Source: Nonomuraea aurantiaca (GTDB lineage: Bacteria; Actinomycetota; Actinomycetes; Streptosporangiales; Streptosporangiaceae). From it: 64,000 nucleotides of DNA. Below, in pieces: positions 1 to 8,558 of this stretch. A program made the translations under genes and the position numbers. The DNA is taken from NCBI RefSeq assembly GCF_020215705.1, contig NZ_JAIWNB010000010.1, forward strand, positions 1 to 64,000, in the 5' to 3' direction. Below the pieces are notes generated by a model. It was not told the origin of the DNA. It saw only the letters and a list, made by a program, of their open reading frames with translations, and did no database searches. How positions within the stretch are numbered: the first letter of the stretch is position 1; each line of letters opens with the position of its first letter.

Positions 1-267
1 AGCCTGCGGACCTTGACCGGTTGCGTCACCTGGCCTCCTGAGCGCCGATCGAACGTGATCAGCACCATCCAATCGGCAGGAGCGACTTACACGCCAACCC
101 GGTGATCGTTTCCGGTCACAGCACTAGCCGGCAGCAGTGGCTGCGGCTCTTTGACCGGAGCAGCCATCGAGCAGTGGGGAACGGCGCGCTGCTACGGTCA
201 CCGCCATAGACGGTGTACTTCGCCCACCTTGGACGCCGCTTGATAGCTCGTGCCGCCGCCACTGCTC

Positions 268-1152
268 TTACCCGCAGTTCTCGTTTACGGACCCGAGTTT
301 CTGCAGCCCATATTCCGACCACAGTCGCGCCTTCCGGAACATGCACCCCAGGTCGACCGCCCGATTCACGCCCGGCATCCGCGCCAGCCGACGGCGTGGG
401 GCGCCCAAGTCGGCCTTGGACCGCATCGACAGCCGATACGACTCAGGCATGTCCGACACCCTGGTGGCCGCGACGAGCGCTTTGTTGTCCGCGAACGTTT
501 TGACGAAGTTCCGGTACGCCGTCCTCTGGTCTTCGTAGACGTACGATTCGAGTCCGGGGATGCGCTTGATGACGGCGACGATCGCCTTCTTCTCTTTGAC
601 CGTGGCCGCCGGCTTGTTCGCTTTACCCCGTCCATGCAGACAGGCAGGCCCGTCCGAGCCTTTCATACATAGAAATGCAGATATTTCCGGCGCCCACGGA
701 GTATCGACACGACTCTTTCCCTTGTCGACGGCGAGCCCTACCCCTGGCCGCCGGTTCGCCGAGAGCACGATCCGGGTTCGGTCGGCCCTTCCCGACACCC
801 GCACGCGGAACGACTCCGGCAGGTCTTTGGCACGCGCACTCGCCAGCACCTTCTTCTGCCCTGCGAACTCCTGGCGGAAGCGCGCGTACGCTGCGGCCCG
901 GCTCACGAAGCGCACCTCGGTCACCTCAGGCGTGGCCGTCAGGAATGTCTCAACGTCCCGCCTCTGCTTCGCCGTGGCGTATCGCTTGTGACACCCGTCA
1001 GCGGACGGCGTACACAGGAAGACAGCGATCTCCCAGTCGTCGCTGATGTTGGTCTCCGAGACCGGCACCGCCTCGGCGGCCATGACCGGCCCGGTCATTC
1101 CTGAGAGCGCCACGACGGCCGCGACCGTCAGGCGCCATAACCAGCGCTTCAC
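268..1152 (-). CDS. Secreted protein with two tandem FtsX extracellular domains
   Basis: The 294-residue product starts with a GTG preceded by AAGGAG. It opens with a Sec-type signal peptide (residues 1-26, MKRWLWRLTV... cleaved near AAEA). Two copies of the region normally found as the extracellular domain of the cell-division permease FtsX follow, at about 40-140 and 150-265. Each copy has FLC near its start and a second Cys, then a segment like EVTEVRFVSRAAAYARF, then PESFRVRV or PESYRLSM, and ends with PGV..AVD. No FtsX permease helices are present, so the protein should be soluble outside the membrane. In canonical FtsX this domain activates peptidoglycan hydrolases; a decoy or modulator role here is inference. 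The short tail after the second copy (residues 268-294) is unlike the family and may come from a late frameshift. No gene partner is adjacent. Confidence 0.72.
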   Translation of the reverse strand: MKRWLWRLTVAAVVALSGMTGPVMAAEAVPVSETNISDDWEIAVFLCTPSADGCHKRYATAKQRRDVETFLTATPEVTEVRFVSRAAAYARFRQEFAGQKKVLASARAKDLPESFRVRVSGRADRTRIVLSANRRPGVGLAVDKGKSRVDTPWAPEISAFLCMKGSDGPACLHGRGKANKPAATVKEKKAIVAVIKRIPGLESYVYEDQRTAYRNFVKTFADNKALVAATRVSDMPESYRLSMRSKADLGAPRRRLARMPGVNRAVDLGCMFRKARLWSEYGLQKLGSVNENCG

Positions 1153-1629
1153 CGCACTCCTTGCTTGAGGATTAGGGGCTCGGAAACGGAGGTCGGCATC
1201 ATCGCCTCGACCGCGATCCGCGGATGGACGTTCGCTGCCAGCGGTTCCCGCTGTAGCATGATCGCACCGATTCCGCCGCAGTGGTTTCCTCGGGCGTGGG
1301 AGGAAGACCCGGCGAGCTGGTCCGGGCCGAATCGGAGATGATCAGCCAGCTGGTTGGCGCCCTCGCAAATTCAGGCCCCTCCAAGCCCGGCCGCTTGCCT
1401 CCCCCTCATCCACGGCGACCAGAGTAGACGCGGCAGGCGGATGTATATAGGGTCGCTGTTTCTGCGTCAATCGTCTGGACAGATTGCGACCATCCCGGCC
1501 CCGCGCTTGAAGGACTTCCGCCGCTTCAGCTTCCAAAAGCCCAGGTCTGCGATCGCCCAGAAGTTGCGCTCAAAGTCAGCGCAATAGGCAGCCAACTACA
1601 TTCGTTCGCCGACTGCGCCGACGAGCAGA
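1153..1629. other. Intergenic stretch, no gene supported
   Basis: This 477-base stretch separates two minus-strand genes. Reading frames of 60-77 codons exist on both strands, but none has a ribosome binding site plus a recognisable family. It should hold the promoter of the FtsX-domain gene. I see no clear repeat or terminator hairpin in it. Confidence 0.4.
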
Positions 1630-1899
1630 TTAGGCATCGGGAATGTCCGCCTTCGCCGCCAGGATCGTCTTCCGTGGGATGATAACCAGCCGTTCACCGG
1701 GGTCGACACTGACCCCATGAGGGAGGCGACCTTCATACGACGCCGTAAGGTCCGACCCGATGACCGCGACGTCACCATTGTCAAGCTCCCAGATATCCGG
1801 ACAGCTCGAATTTCCGGATGTCTGTCCGAGTTCATGGGATGACTTTCCTATGCGCCGAAGGAAAGATGCGGCTGGATCCGCTTCCCATTTTTCGGTCAT
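1630..1899 (-). CDS. Small conserved actinobacterial protein of unknown function
   Basis: The 89-residue product has a strong start: GGAGG lies seven bases before the ATG. The core, with PDIWEL, NGDVAVIG.DLT and PGERLVIIPR, resembles short actinobacterial proteins that usually sit next to XRE-type regulator genes. That association is from memory of the family, and no such regulator is beside it here. There is no signal peptide or membrane helix; the protein should be cytoplasmic. Function is unknown. The gene upstream is divergent. Confidence 0.7.
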   Translation of the reverse strand: MTEKWEADPAASFLRRIGKSSHELGQTSGNSSCPDIWELDNGDVAVIGSDLTASYEGRLPHGVSVDPGERLVIIPRKTILAAKADIPDA

Positions 1900-2279
1900 G
1901 ACATTTCCTCCGAGAGATCGTGACCGCTATTACTCTTAGCGAGGCAGGTGTAATCAATGTGCGACAAGCAGACGTTCTCATCGTGGGTCTACATCTAGAA
2001 CTATCTGGATTTTCCTTTTCCGGCAAGCGTCATTGCATCACGAGCACCCAGGGCGGAAGCCATGATGACCGGCCAGCAAATGTCAGCCAGGATCGCCGTC
2101 GCCTTGCGTCCAAGGCATCCGTCCCGGGAATGTCAGTGCCATCGCCTGACGTCACCAAGAAGCCGGCATCGTGGCCGCCCGCTTCAGGAGCCTTCGCCCG
2201 TCCCTTCATAGTGATCACCGTTCCACATGCTTGCATGCTAGAAATGGGAGTTCGCCGGCGATCTGAGAAGGGGGCGTCC
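1900..2279. other. Intergenic stretch upstream of the FAD oxidoreductase
   Basis: This 380-base divergent region is open in the frame of the downstream oxidoreductase, but the translation shows no family similarity before the GTG at 2280. I therefore treat it as a non-coding promoter region for both flanking genes. It is less GC-rich than its surroundings. No operator was recognised. Confidence 0.4.
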
Positions 2280-3404
2280 GTGGGGCTCGGGTCTGTGAAG
2301 AAGCCTGAACGTGTCGCTGTCATCGGAGTGGGCATCCTCGGAGCCAGCGTGGGCTGGAACCTGTCCCGGCACGGCGCCAAGGTGGTCTTCATCGACGCAG
2401 GCCAGCCGGGCGAAGGCGTCACCAACTGGTCTTTCTCATGGGTCAATGCCAGCAACAAGACCGCGCGCAAGTCCTACTTCGACCTGAACGTCGCGGGCAT
2501 GGCAGCCTACCGTGAGCTTGCCGGGACCCTCGGGCCAGACTCATGGTGGCATCCCAGCGGACACCTGCGCTGGGCAGACGATCCCGCAGCGGAGGCGAAG
2601 CTCCTGGAAACAGCCAGGCTGCTGGCTGACTGGGACTACCGGGCCGAGGTGTGCACAGGGGCCGAGGTGCGCCGTCGCCTCGAACCTACTCTCACGATGC
2701 CCGACGAGGCTCCGGTCCTGTACTACCCCGACGAAGCCTGGGTGCACGGGCGTCATCTCGTCGGCCGCCTGGTCGGCCAGGCGTTTGCATCCGGCGCCGA
2801 GCACCGGTTCGGCACCGCGGTCTGTGACATCGGCACCGGTGCCGACGGGAGCATCCGGACAGTTACTCTCTCCGATGGGAGCCGTCTCGACGTCGACGTC
2901 GTCGTGAACGCGGCAGGCCCCAGCGCCTCCCACATCGCCGGACTCGTCGCACGGCACTTGCCGATGCGTCGGGAACCCGGCGCCGTCGCCCGGATCGGCT
3001 GCGCTCAGGTCCCGGTTCGCCGGGCCATGCACGCGCCGCACATCGAGATCCGTCCTGACGGAGACGATTCGTTAGTCCTCCACAGCCGCGAGATCGACGC
3101 ACTCATCGACACAGTCGAAGATTCAGCGGAACTCGGACGGCTGCTCCACGAATCGGCGCGGCACGTCGTTCCCGAACTCGGCAACTCCCGCGTCGTACAG
3201 ACACGGGTATCCAACCGGCCCATCCCAGCCGACGGATTCCCCTCGGTGGGGGCGGTGCCGTCTGTGCCGGGCTACTACGAGGCCGTTTCCCACAGCGGCA
3301 TCACGCTCGGGCCGGTAATCGGCCGGCTGCTCGCTTCGGAAATTCTCAGCGGGAAGAGAGATGAGATGCTTGCGGACTTCCGTCCGGAGCGATTTTCCCC
3401 GTGA
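2280..3404 (+). CDS. FAD-dependent oxidoreductase (DAO family)
   Basis: The 374-residue product belongs to the D-amino-acid-oxidase-like flavoprotein family, which oxidises amines or amino acids with FAD. The dinucleotide-binding motif VAVIGVGILGASVGW lies at about residues 12-26, followed by an acidic end of the second beta strand (VFIDAG). The C-terminal part has NRPIPADGFPSVG and a late glycine-rich segment near GYYEAVSHSGITLGP, typical of the family. I chose the GTG at 2280 because GAGAAGGGGG lies just before it and similarity begins only there, although the frame is open from 1920. The substrate cannot be told from sequence. The gene stands alone and converges on the SDR operon across a strong hairpin. 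Confidence 0.82.
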   Translation: MGLGSVKKPERVAVIGVGILGASVGWNLSRHGAKVVFIDAGQPGEGVTNWSFSWVNASNKTARKSYFDLNVAGMAAYRELAGTLGPDSWWHPSGHLRWADDPAAEAKLLETARLLADWDYRAEVCTGAEVRRRLEPTLTMPDEAPVLYYPDEAWVHGRHLVGRLVGQAFASGAEHRFGTAVCDIGTGADGSIRTVTLSDGSRLDVDVVVNAAGPSASHIAGLVARHLPMRREPGAVARIGCAQVPVRRAMHAPHIEIRPDGDDSLVLHSREIDALIDTVEDSAELGRLLHESARHVVPELGNSRVVQTRVSNRPIPADGFPSVGAVPSVPGYYEAVSHSGITLGPVIGRLLASEILSGKRDEMLADFRPERFSP

Positions 3405-3689
3405 CAGTCCGAGCAAGCGCCACCAGTACCGCGACCAGGCGGCTACGTCTCTGTACGCCCGAAAGAGGCTCGCAAAGCCGCGCCGCCGCCGCGTCACGCG
3501 AGCAAACCTAGAACACGGTCGCAGCAGGTCTCAGCGGAAACACCTACATGGTCCGCCTACCCATCTCGGTCATGGAGGGCGAGCGCATGATCGACCGTCG
3601 CGCCCGAGACCTCTGGATGCGCATCATGAGCGGCGAGGCAAGGCAGCGGACCTCTCCTATTAGCGTGCTCGCTTCCCGCTGCAAGCTAC

Positions 3690-3720
3690 TGCGGATGCCC
3701 GGTAATACCGGGCATCCGCA
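3690..3720. terminator. Perfect 15-bp inverted repeat between convergent genes
   Basis: TGCGGATGCCCGGTA, one base, then its exact reverse complement. It lies between the end of the oxidoreductase gene (plus) and the end of the SDR gene (minus), so it can serve both as a bidirectional terminator. There is no T-tract, which is common for actinobacterial terminators. Confidence 0.7.
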
Positions 3721-3792
3721 CAAGACGGCGGATGAACTCCGCTTCCTCTCCGCGGTCGGGCTCCGCGCCACCGGATTACACCCGCGTGGCGA

Positions 3793-4479
3793 CTACCAGG
3801 GCAGTTCCCCGGTCTCGTCTTGGAAGGTTCCTGTCGGGCCGTCCACGTCGAGAGTGGCCAGGCGTACGACGGCTCTGGCGCTCTCCTCCGGCGATCTTCC
3901 GATCCCGAAGGCCGCGGTCATGTCGGTGGCCGTAGTGCCGGGCTCCAGGGCATTGAACTTGATGCCCGGCTGGGACTTGGCGTACTGGACCGTCAGCATG
4001 GTTGCCGCCGCCTTGGACGCGGAGTAGAGCGCCAGCGGCAGGTGGAACTCGGGCCGGTCAGGGTTGTTCACCGCCCAGAACGATCCGGCGCTGCTCGACA
4101 CGGTGACCACGGTGGGGTTCGCGGACTTGCGCAGCAAAGGGAGTGCCGCTTCTGTGACGCGTACGATCCCCACCGCGTTGGTGTCGAACACCCACAGGGC
4201 CGTGGGACCGTCGAGGGGTTCGTTCCCGAGGACGCCGGCATTGTGCACCAGGACGTCGAGCTGTCCCTCGGCCGCACTGATCGTCGCCAGCGCGTTGCTC
4301 ACCGAGGCGTCGTCGGTCACGTCGAGCTGTACGAACCGTGCGCCCAGGGCGGCTGCGGCCTTCTCGCCTCGCTCGATGTCGCGTGCACCGATGTACACGG
4401 TGTGCCCCAGTTCCAGAAGTTGTTTGGCTGTCTCGAAGCCGATGCCCTTGTTGGCCCCGGTGATCAGTGTGACGGTCAT
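3793..4479 (-). CDS. Short-chain dehydrogenase/reductase
   Basis: The 228-residue classical SDR should be an NAD(P)-dependent alcohol or ketone oxidoreductase. The cofactor motif TGANKGIG is at residues 6-13, NAG (of VHNAGVLG) lies in mid-sequence, SSSAG carries the catalytic Ser, and YSASK carries the catalytic Tyr and Lys. I use the ATG at 4479, with AGAGGAAA before it, rather than the upstream in-frame start at 4536 that adds 19 unrelated residues. It is the second gene of an operon with the SnoaL-like gene (81-base gap) and is probably controlled by the TetR protein encoded upstream. Confidence 0.85.
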   Translation of the reverse strand: MTVTLITGANKGIGFETAKQLLELGHTVYIGARDIERGEKAAAALGARFVQLDVTDDASVSNALATISAAEGQLDVLVHNAGVLGNEPLDGPTALWVFDTNAVGIVRVTEAALPLLRKSANPTVVTVSSSAGSFWAVNNPDRPEFHLPLALYSASKAAATMLTVQYAKSQPGIKFNALEPGTTATDMTAAFGIGRSPEESARAVVRLATLDVDGPTGTFQDETGELPW

Positions 4480-4560
4480 GGGTTTCCTCTCGAAGTGTGT
4501 GGCCCGAGTGGACCGTTGGGTGCGACTGCTCTCCACGTCGCCGGCGCCGGCCCCGAAGGG

Positions 4561-4953
4561 TCAGCCGGCAAGCTGCCGGAGCAGTTCACCGGCATCGTGC
4601 AGGGCCGTCATGTGCACGAACCGCCCGTTGCGCGCCTGGTAGATGGCGTACTCGGTGATCTCGAACGAGGCGCCGGTGGGTGCCACACCGAGCCACTCCT
4701 TCACCGGCGTGCCCGTGTTGACCAGCCGCGCGGCCAGGCGATCACCGTCCAAGAGCAGTTCCTGGAGCTCCCAGTGCAGGTCCGGAACCGCGTCCACGTC
4801 GGCCTTCTGCACGGCGATGAGGTCGTCCCGGGTGGCAGGCTCACCGTTCAACGTGGTCCGGTCGTCGATGAACTGGTCCATCTGATCGAACCTGTGGGCG
4901 TTGAGCTCACCGATGTAGCGCAGGTAGAACCCGCGCAGATCACTGTCGGGCAT
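4561..4953 (-). CDS. SnoaL-like ester cyclase family protein
   Basis: The 130-residue protein has the NTF2-like alpha+beta fold signature of SnoaL-like proteins: an N-terminal helix (FYLRYIGELNAHRFDQMDQF), FIDDRT, then repeated beta segments ending in EYAIYQARNGRFVHM. Members include polyketide cyclases and many small enzymes of unknown substrate. The ATG is preceded by AAAGGGAC. It is first in the operon with the SDR. Two copies of a TetR-type operator lie 92-150 bases upstream, which suggests induction by a small molecule handled by the two enzymes (inference). Confidence 0.75.
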   Translation of the reverse strand: MPDSDLRGFYLRYIGELNAHRFDQMDQFIDDRTTLNGEPATRDDLIAVQKADVDAVPDLHWELQELLLDGDRLAARLVNTGTPVKEWLGVAPTGASFEITEYAIYQARNGRFVHMTALHDAGELLRQLAG

Positions 4954-5044
4954 CAGATGTCCCTTTCTGCATGGCAGGCGTACGGCACCGGGAAGGCGAT
5001 CGATCCCAGTCGAGAAGCCCTACAGGACGTCGACCTACGCCGAC

Positions 5045-5066
5045 TTCCGCATTGATCGATGCGGAA
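5045..5066. promoter_or_regulatory. TetR-type operator, copy 1
   Basis: TTCCGCAT-N6-ATGCGGAA; the perfect arms extend to 11 bp (5042-5052 and 5059-5069). It lies upstream of the SnoaL-SDR operon. The same 22-bp element recurs at 5082 and 5974. Confidence 0.7.
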
Positions 5067-5081
5067 GTCCACCGTAGCACG

Positions 5082-5103
5082 TTCCGCATCGATCACTACA
5101 GAA
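5082..5103. promoter_or_regulatory. TetR-type operator, copy 2
   Basis: TTCCGCAT-CGATCA-CTACAGAA matches copy 1 well in the left half and less well in the right half. Its centre is 37 bp from that of copy 1. Confidence 0.6.
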
Positions 5104-5348
5104 GGGCGGGACCTGTGGGGATGGGGACGGTGACTGCAATCAAGTGACGCGTGAGACCGGCCGCGCCGGGACGGCTCGTGCACCTTCAGGAAGCGCCGCA
5201 GCCGGCCAGGCTGCGCAGAACGCAGGAGTCGTTGCCTCAGAGATCAGCCGGGCACCTGGCCGAGATGCGGCAAGGGACTCTCCGCAGGCAGCACCCTGAT
5301 GCTCTTGACGCGAAACCGTTGTTCGCGAAGACGAACGCCGGGCGGTTC
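5104..5348. other. Non-coding stretch between operators and the tetR 3' end
   Basis: These 245 bases hold no supported gene. Together with the operators they form the 395-base gap between the SnoaL-like gene and tetR. Nothing recognisable was found. Confidence 0.3.
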
Positions 5349-5957
5349 TCAGCAGGGTGGCCAGGTGCGCAGGGCGGCGTCGGCCATGTCCTGGAGTTCG
5401 TCGCGGCTGACGCCGCTGGCGGCTTGCACGGCGATGCCGTAGGCCAAGGCGGTGACATAGCGGGCGAGCAATGCCGGGTTGGCCTCCGGTGGCAGGTCGC
5501 CGTCATCGACGGCTCGTTCGAACCGTTCTCGAATGCGGGAGTAGCCGCTGTCGCGCCACGCGACGAGGAGGTCGCGGGCTCCACGGCTGGAGTCGCCGGT
5601 GGCCAGGGCGCCCTGGACGCCCAGACACCCGTGGGGACCTGTCGGGCGAGTGGTGGTTCGAACGGTGCCGGCAAAGATCGCGGTGGCGACGCCGAGGGCG
5701 GTCGGCTCGTCCAGGGCTCGGGCCAGGTATGCGCTCGGGCCTTCGGTGTAGCGCTCCAGAGCCTTGCGGAACAGCTCTTCCTTGTTGCCGAAGGTTGCGT
5801 ACATACTGGTGGTGGAGATGCCCATCGCGTCGGTCAGGTTGGCCAGGCTGGCCCCCTCGTACCCCTGCTCCCAGAACACCAGCAGGGCGCGCTCGAGTGC
5901 CTCGTCGGCGTCGAATCCCCGCGGTCGGCCGGTCGGGCGGCGCTGCTTGGTCTCCAC
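5349..5957 (-). CDS. TetR/AcrR family repressor
   Basis: The 202-residue regulator has an N-terminal helix-turn-helix (about residues 14-62: FDADEALERALLVFWEQGYE, then SLANLTDAMGISTTSMYATF and GNKEELF) and a variable ligand-binding C-terminal domain. The GTG start has TAGACT (5964-5969) six bases upstream, so the transcript is probably leaderless. A 22-bp operator copy at 5974-5995 would then cover positions -17 to -38, ideal for autorepression. The same operator precedes the SnoaL-SDR operon. The sequence fits a one-component sensor of a small organic ligand; the ligand is unknown. Confidence 0.88.
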   Translation of the reverse strand: METKQRRPTGRPRGFDADEALERALLVFWEQGYEGASLANLTDAMGISTTSMYATFGNKEELFRKALERYTEGPSAYLARALDEPTALGVATAIFAGTVRTTTRPTGPHGCLGVQGALATGDSSRGARDLLVAWRDSGYSRIRERFERAVDDGDLPPEANPALLARYVTALAYGIAVQAASGVSRDELQDMADAALRTWPPC

Positions 5958-5963
5958 CCCCGC

Positions 5964-5969
5964 AGTCTA
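5964..5969 (-). promoter_or_regulatory. Predicted -10 box of leaderless tetR
   Basis: TAGACT (TANNNT) lies six bases before the GTG start of tetR, a geometry typical of leaderless actinobacterial transcripts. Confidence 0.5.
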
Positions 5970-5973
5970 ACCC

Positions 5974-5995
5974 TTCCGCAGCGATCGATGCAGAA
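5974..5995. promoter_or_regulatory. TetR-type operator, copy 3
   Basis: TTCCGCAG-CGATCG-ATGCAGAA lies between tetR and the divergent F420-reductase fragment and overlaps the -35 region of tetR. The original regulon therefore probably included the now-broken reductase. Confidence 0.65.
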
Positions 5996-6019
5996 CGTGC
6001 TGCCGTTGGGCGCGAACCC

Positions 6020-6250
6020 ATGACAGTGATCGGCATCATCGGCGCGGGTGAGGTCGGCAGCCAGATCGCGCGCGGCTACCACGTCGTCATCGCCAACTCA
6101 CGAGGACCCGAGACCCTGAAAGACCTCATCGGCGAACTCGGTCCGGCCGCGCGTGCCGCAACCGCCGCAGGCGCCGCGGCCGCCGGCGAGTTCGCCGTCG
6201 TGCACTCCCTGCAACTCGGCGGAAGACGCACGCCGAGACCCTCCTCATGA
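6020..6250 (+). pseudogene. NADP/F420-dependent reductase fragment
   Basis: The 76-codon frame begins like NADPH-dependent F420 reductases: IGIIGAGEVGSQIAR, then HVVIANSRGPETL and IGELGP. About six residues between the nucleotide-binding loop and the second strand are missing compared with the usual spacing. Similarity stops near residue 65, far short of the normal length of about 200. It is divergent from tetR and shares its operator. The end runs into a fragment of an unrelated gene on the other strand, so this is a truncated remnant. Confidence 0.65.
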
Positions 6251-6330
6251 TGCGCCAGCTCAGCCTCACTGATGCCGGTCGTCTCGAGCCAGTCCGGAGG
6301 CCACTGTAGGTTCCGCGGATTCGTGAGCAC
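6205..6330 (-). pseudogene. SMI1/KNR4 (SUKH) N-terminal fragment
   Basis: About 42 codons from a GTG at 6330 read like the start of a SUKH immunity-type domain: PPDWLE, GISEAELAHHEEGLGVRLPP and SCRE. The normal continuation is absent because the frame enters the reductase fragment. SUKH proteins are often immunity proteins for contact-dependent toxins; no toxin gene is next to it. The assignment rests on one short motif. Confidence 0.4.
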
Positions 6331-6641
6331 TTACAGGCAGGCTGGCCACCTGCGATGTTGTTGGGAGTGAGCAACAGTGCGGAGCTGAATTCCGAGTGAT
6401 CATGAGCAATTAGGCGATCGTGCTCGCTGTGGGAGCGGCCTGGGGACGCACACGTGCGACACGATCTCGGAGGCTACAGGCTGTCCTGTGGCGGGTGGTT
6501 GATCGTGCTAGAGCAGGGTGATCAGCGCGGATCGCCCCCCGCAAGGGGCACCGGCGCTCTCCTGGTTGCCGGTGCGGCAGGTGGCGCTGCCGTCCGGGTG
6601 GGGTGCAGTTCCCCCCGGTCGAAGGCTGCTGTCGGGCGCAC
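6331..6641. other. Intergenic stretch, no gene supported
   Basis: This 311-base stretch lies upstream of the SUKH fragment and downstream of the NB-ARC gene. No convincing open frame, repeat or hairpin terminator was recognised. Confidence 0.35.
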
Positions 6642-8558
6642 TCAGCCAGGTCGCTTGGCGCCGAGGCGGTGGCTGATCTCCTGTATGCGGCGCACATTGT
6701 CGAGACGGCGGGCACCGGCCGCCCCGCGTGACAGGTTGAGGATCGATCTGAGCAGCGGATCGGGGGTGAGCGCGAACGCGTTGAGGTGTTTTCCGATCTC
6801 CATCGCATACTCGATCGTCGTCCGGTCATCGGGGCCTAGCGTGCGCTGGAGACCTGCGAGGAACTCTCGCCAGAGGGAGAGCGCCAGGAGGAGGTCCTTG
6901 GCATCCTTGATCCTCGGCCCGTCTCCCGAGTCGGCCGAGTCGAGGTAGGCCCATGCCAGGTCCCACTTGGTCTGCAGGGTGAGTGAATGGTCACGGCCCA
7001 AGGCCAGTTCAGCGTCCCTGGCGAGGTGCCGGTAGTGGGCGATGGCGCGGGGGTATTCCTCTCTTCGCGTGTAGAGGTCACCGAGCCTGAGCCGGGTCTC
7101 CAAGGTCTCGAGATGCCTTGGGCCGAGCACTCGCTGCTGATCTGCGAGGAGTTCAGCGAACTCATCGATCGTGGCGTCAGAGGAATCGAAGGTTGCGCGG
7201 ATGACGGCCAGGACCTCCCGGATGTGCAGGATTACCAGGTGATCGAATCCCGGCCGCTCCCGGGCGCCGGCGACTGTCTTGTCGAGAAACTCGATGGCCT
7301 CCCGGCTCGATCCACCGTTGGCCAAGTGAACGCCGTAAACGATGGCCAGTTCAGCGGAGCCTTCGTCGAGGCCATCGAGGCCACCCCACGAGGCGAAGGC
7401 GGCGAGGTGCGGAAACAGGCGAGCGCTGGGCTCCGTGCCGCCCGTCCAGGCGGTTAGTAGCATCTGGCCCGCGAGGGGCCGGCCCTCGGCCGCTCGGCTG
7501 ACGGCCTGAACCAGTCGGTGGATCGAGAGCGCGTCGCCGTCCCGGGTGACCAGGCCGTAAGCCACAAGGCAGCTGACGGCTTCGTCCGCTTCCGGGACGG
7601 TGGACAGCAGCCCGATCGGGATGTCGTCGGGTGCGTACCAGGCCAGGGTGCGCAGGATCCGCTCCGGCTGTGGCCCGTGCTCGGCGGTGATCCGGTCCAG
7701 GGTGACCCTCCAGGTCCGCGTCACGGTCCGGTCGATGTCTCCACCGGCGTGCGTCCAGTCCAGCACCGCACCGTCGTCCTGGATCAGGCGTTGCCGATAG
7801 GTATCTGCGGTGATGTGGTTCTGGGTGATGTAGTGGCCGGCCATCGCGATGGCGAGCGGGAGTCCGCCGAGCGCCCGGCACAGTTCCTCAGCGCCATCGA
7901 GGAGATCGCGATCCCCGACGCGCAGGCGCAGCATCTTCACGGCTTGGCGTGTCGGCAGCACACCCAGTCGGATCGGCGCGGCGATGCTTTCCCAGCCGAC
8001 CGTCTGGCGGCTGGTCACCAGGAACCGTCCACCGGGAAGTGAGCCGATCAGTTCCGCGACGTCCGGTGGCCGCGTTACGTTGTCGAGGATCACGAGCCAG
8101 CCCTTGTGACTGGCCAGCCACGCTTTGGCCCACTCGGCCGGCCGATCTGGCGGATTTCCCGGATGCAGGCGCCTGGCCAGAGCCGCCAGTCCCGCTTCGA
8201 TCTGGGCCGGGTCTTCGGCGTCGATCCACCAGATGGGATTGTGTCTGCCGCCCTGGGTCTGCACGTACTGCTCGGCCAGTGTGGACTTGCCGATCCCGCC
8301 GAGCCCGGTCAGTGTCTGGGCGATCACGCCGGAACGTTGTTTGAGGGTCTTGGCGAGTGCCGCGAGCTCGTTCTCCCGTCCCACGAATAGGCGGGTGGCC
8401 GCAGTCGTCGAGCGTAGCCGTCTTACACGGGGAGGGCTCGCCACCTTCGCGGCCGATATCGGCGGCGCGGCCTGAACGGTGTTGTTGATGATGTTGACGG
8501 TATTCGCGCCGGACGACACGATGCCTCTGTTGATCCGGACGCGTATCCTGTCGGACAT
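6642..8558 (-). CDS. NB-ARC/TPR STAND ATPase (NLR-like)
   Basis: The 638-residue STAND protein has a short N-terminal region (1-55), an NB-ARC ATPase and C-terminal tetratricopeptide-type repeats. Walker A is GLGGIGKS at 85-92, Walker B is LVILDN at 155-160, LVTSR is near 180 and the GLPL motif at 232-235. TPR-like units such as LGPRHLETLETRLRLGDLY and LGRDHSLTLQTKWDLAWAY fill about 430-600. Such proteins act as ligand-triggered oligomerising switches, many in antiphage or programmed-death systems. No enzymatic effector domain is visible; the N-terminus (GIVSSGANTVNIINNTVQ) may mediate a partner contact. It is translationally coupled to the upstream 2-TM gene (TGATG, one-base overlap), so the two are probably made together. 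Signalling to the membrane through that partner is inference. Confidence 0.85.
   Translation of the reverse strand: MSDRIRVRINRGIVSSGANTVNIINNTVQAAPPISAAKVASPPRVRRLRSTTAATRLFVGRENELAALAKTLKQRSGVIAQTLTGLGGIGKSTLAEQYVQTQGGRHNPIWWIDAEDPAQIEAGLAALARRLHPGNPPDRPAEWAKAWLASHKGWLVILDNVTRPPDVAELIGSLPGGRFLVTSRQTVGWESIAAPIRLGVLPTRQAVKMLRLRVGDRDLLDGAEELCRALGGLPLAIAMAGHYITQNHITADTYRQRLIQDDGAVLDWTHAGGDIDRTVTRTWRVTLDRITAEHGPQPERILRTLAWYAPDDIPIGLLSTVPEADEAVSCLVAYGLVTRDGDALSIHRLVQAVSRAAEGRPLAGQMLLTAWTGGTEPSARLFPHLAAFASWGGLDGLDEGSAELAIVYGVHLANGGSSREAIEFLDKTVAGARERPGFDHLVILHIREVLAVIRATFDSSDATIDEFAELLADQQRVLGPRHLETLETRLRLGDLYTRREEYPRAIAHYRHLARDAELALGRDHSLTLQTKWDLAWAYLDSADSGDGPRIKDAKDLLLALSLWREFLAGLQRTLGPDDRTTIEYAMEIGKHLNAFALTPDPLLRSILNLSRGAAGARRLDNVRRIQEISHRLGAKRPG

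Noticed and set aside
1..267. Possible 3' end of a gene at the left edge
   Set aside because: Short open stretches exist (for example ending at base 41 or 105 on the plus strand) but are too short to identify.
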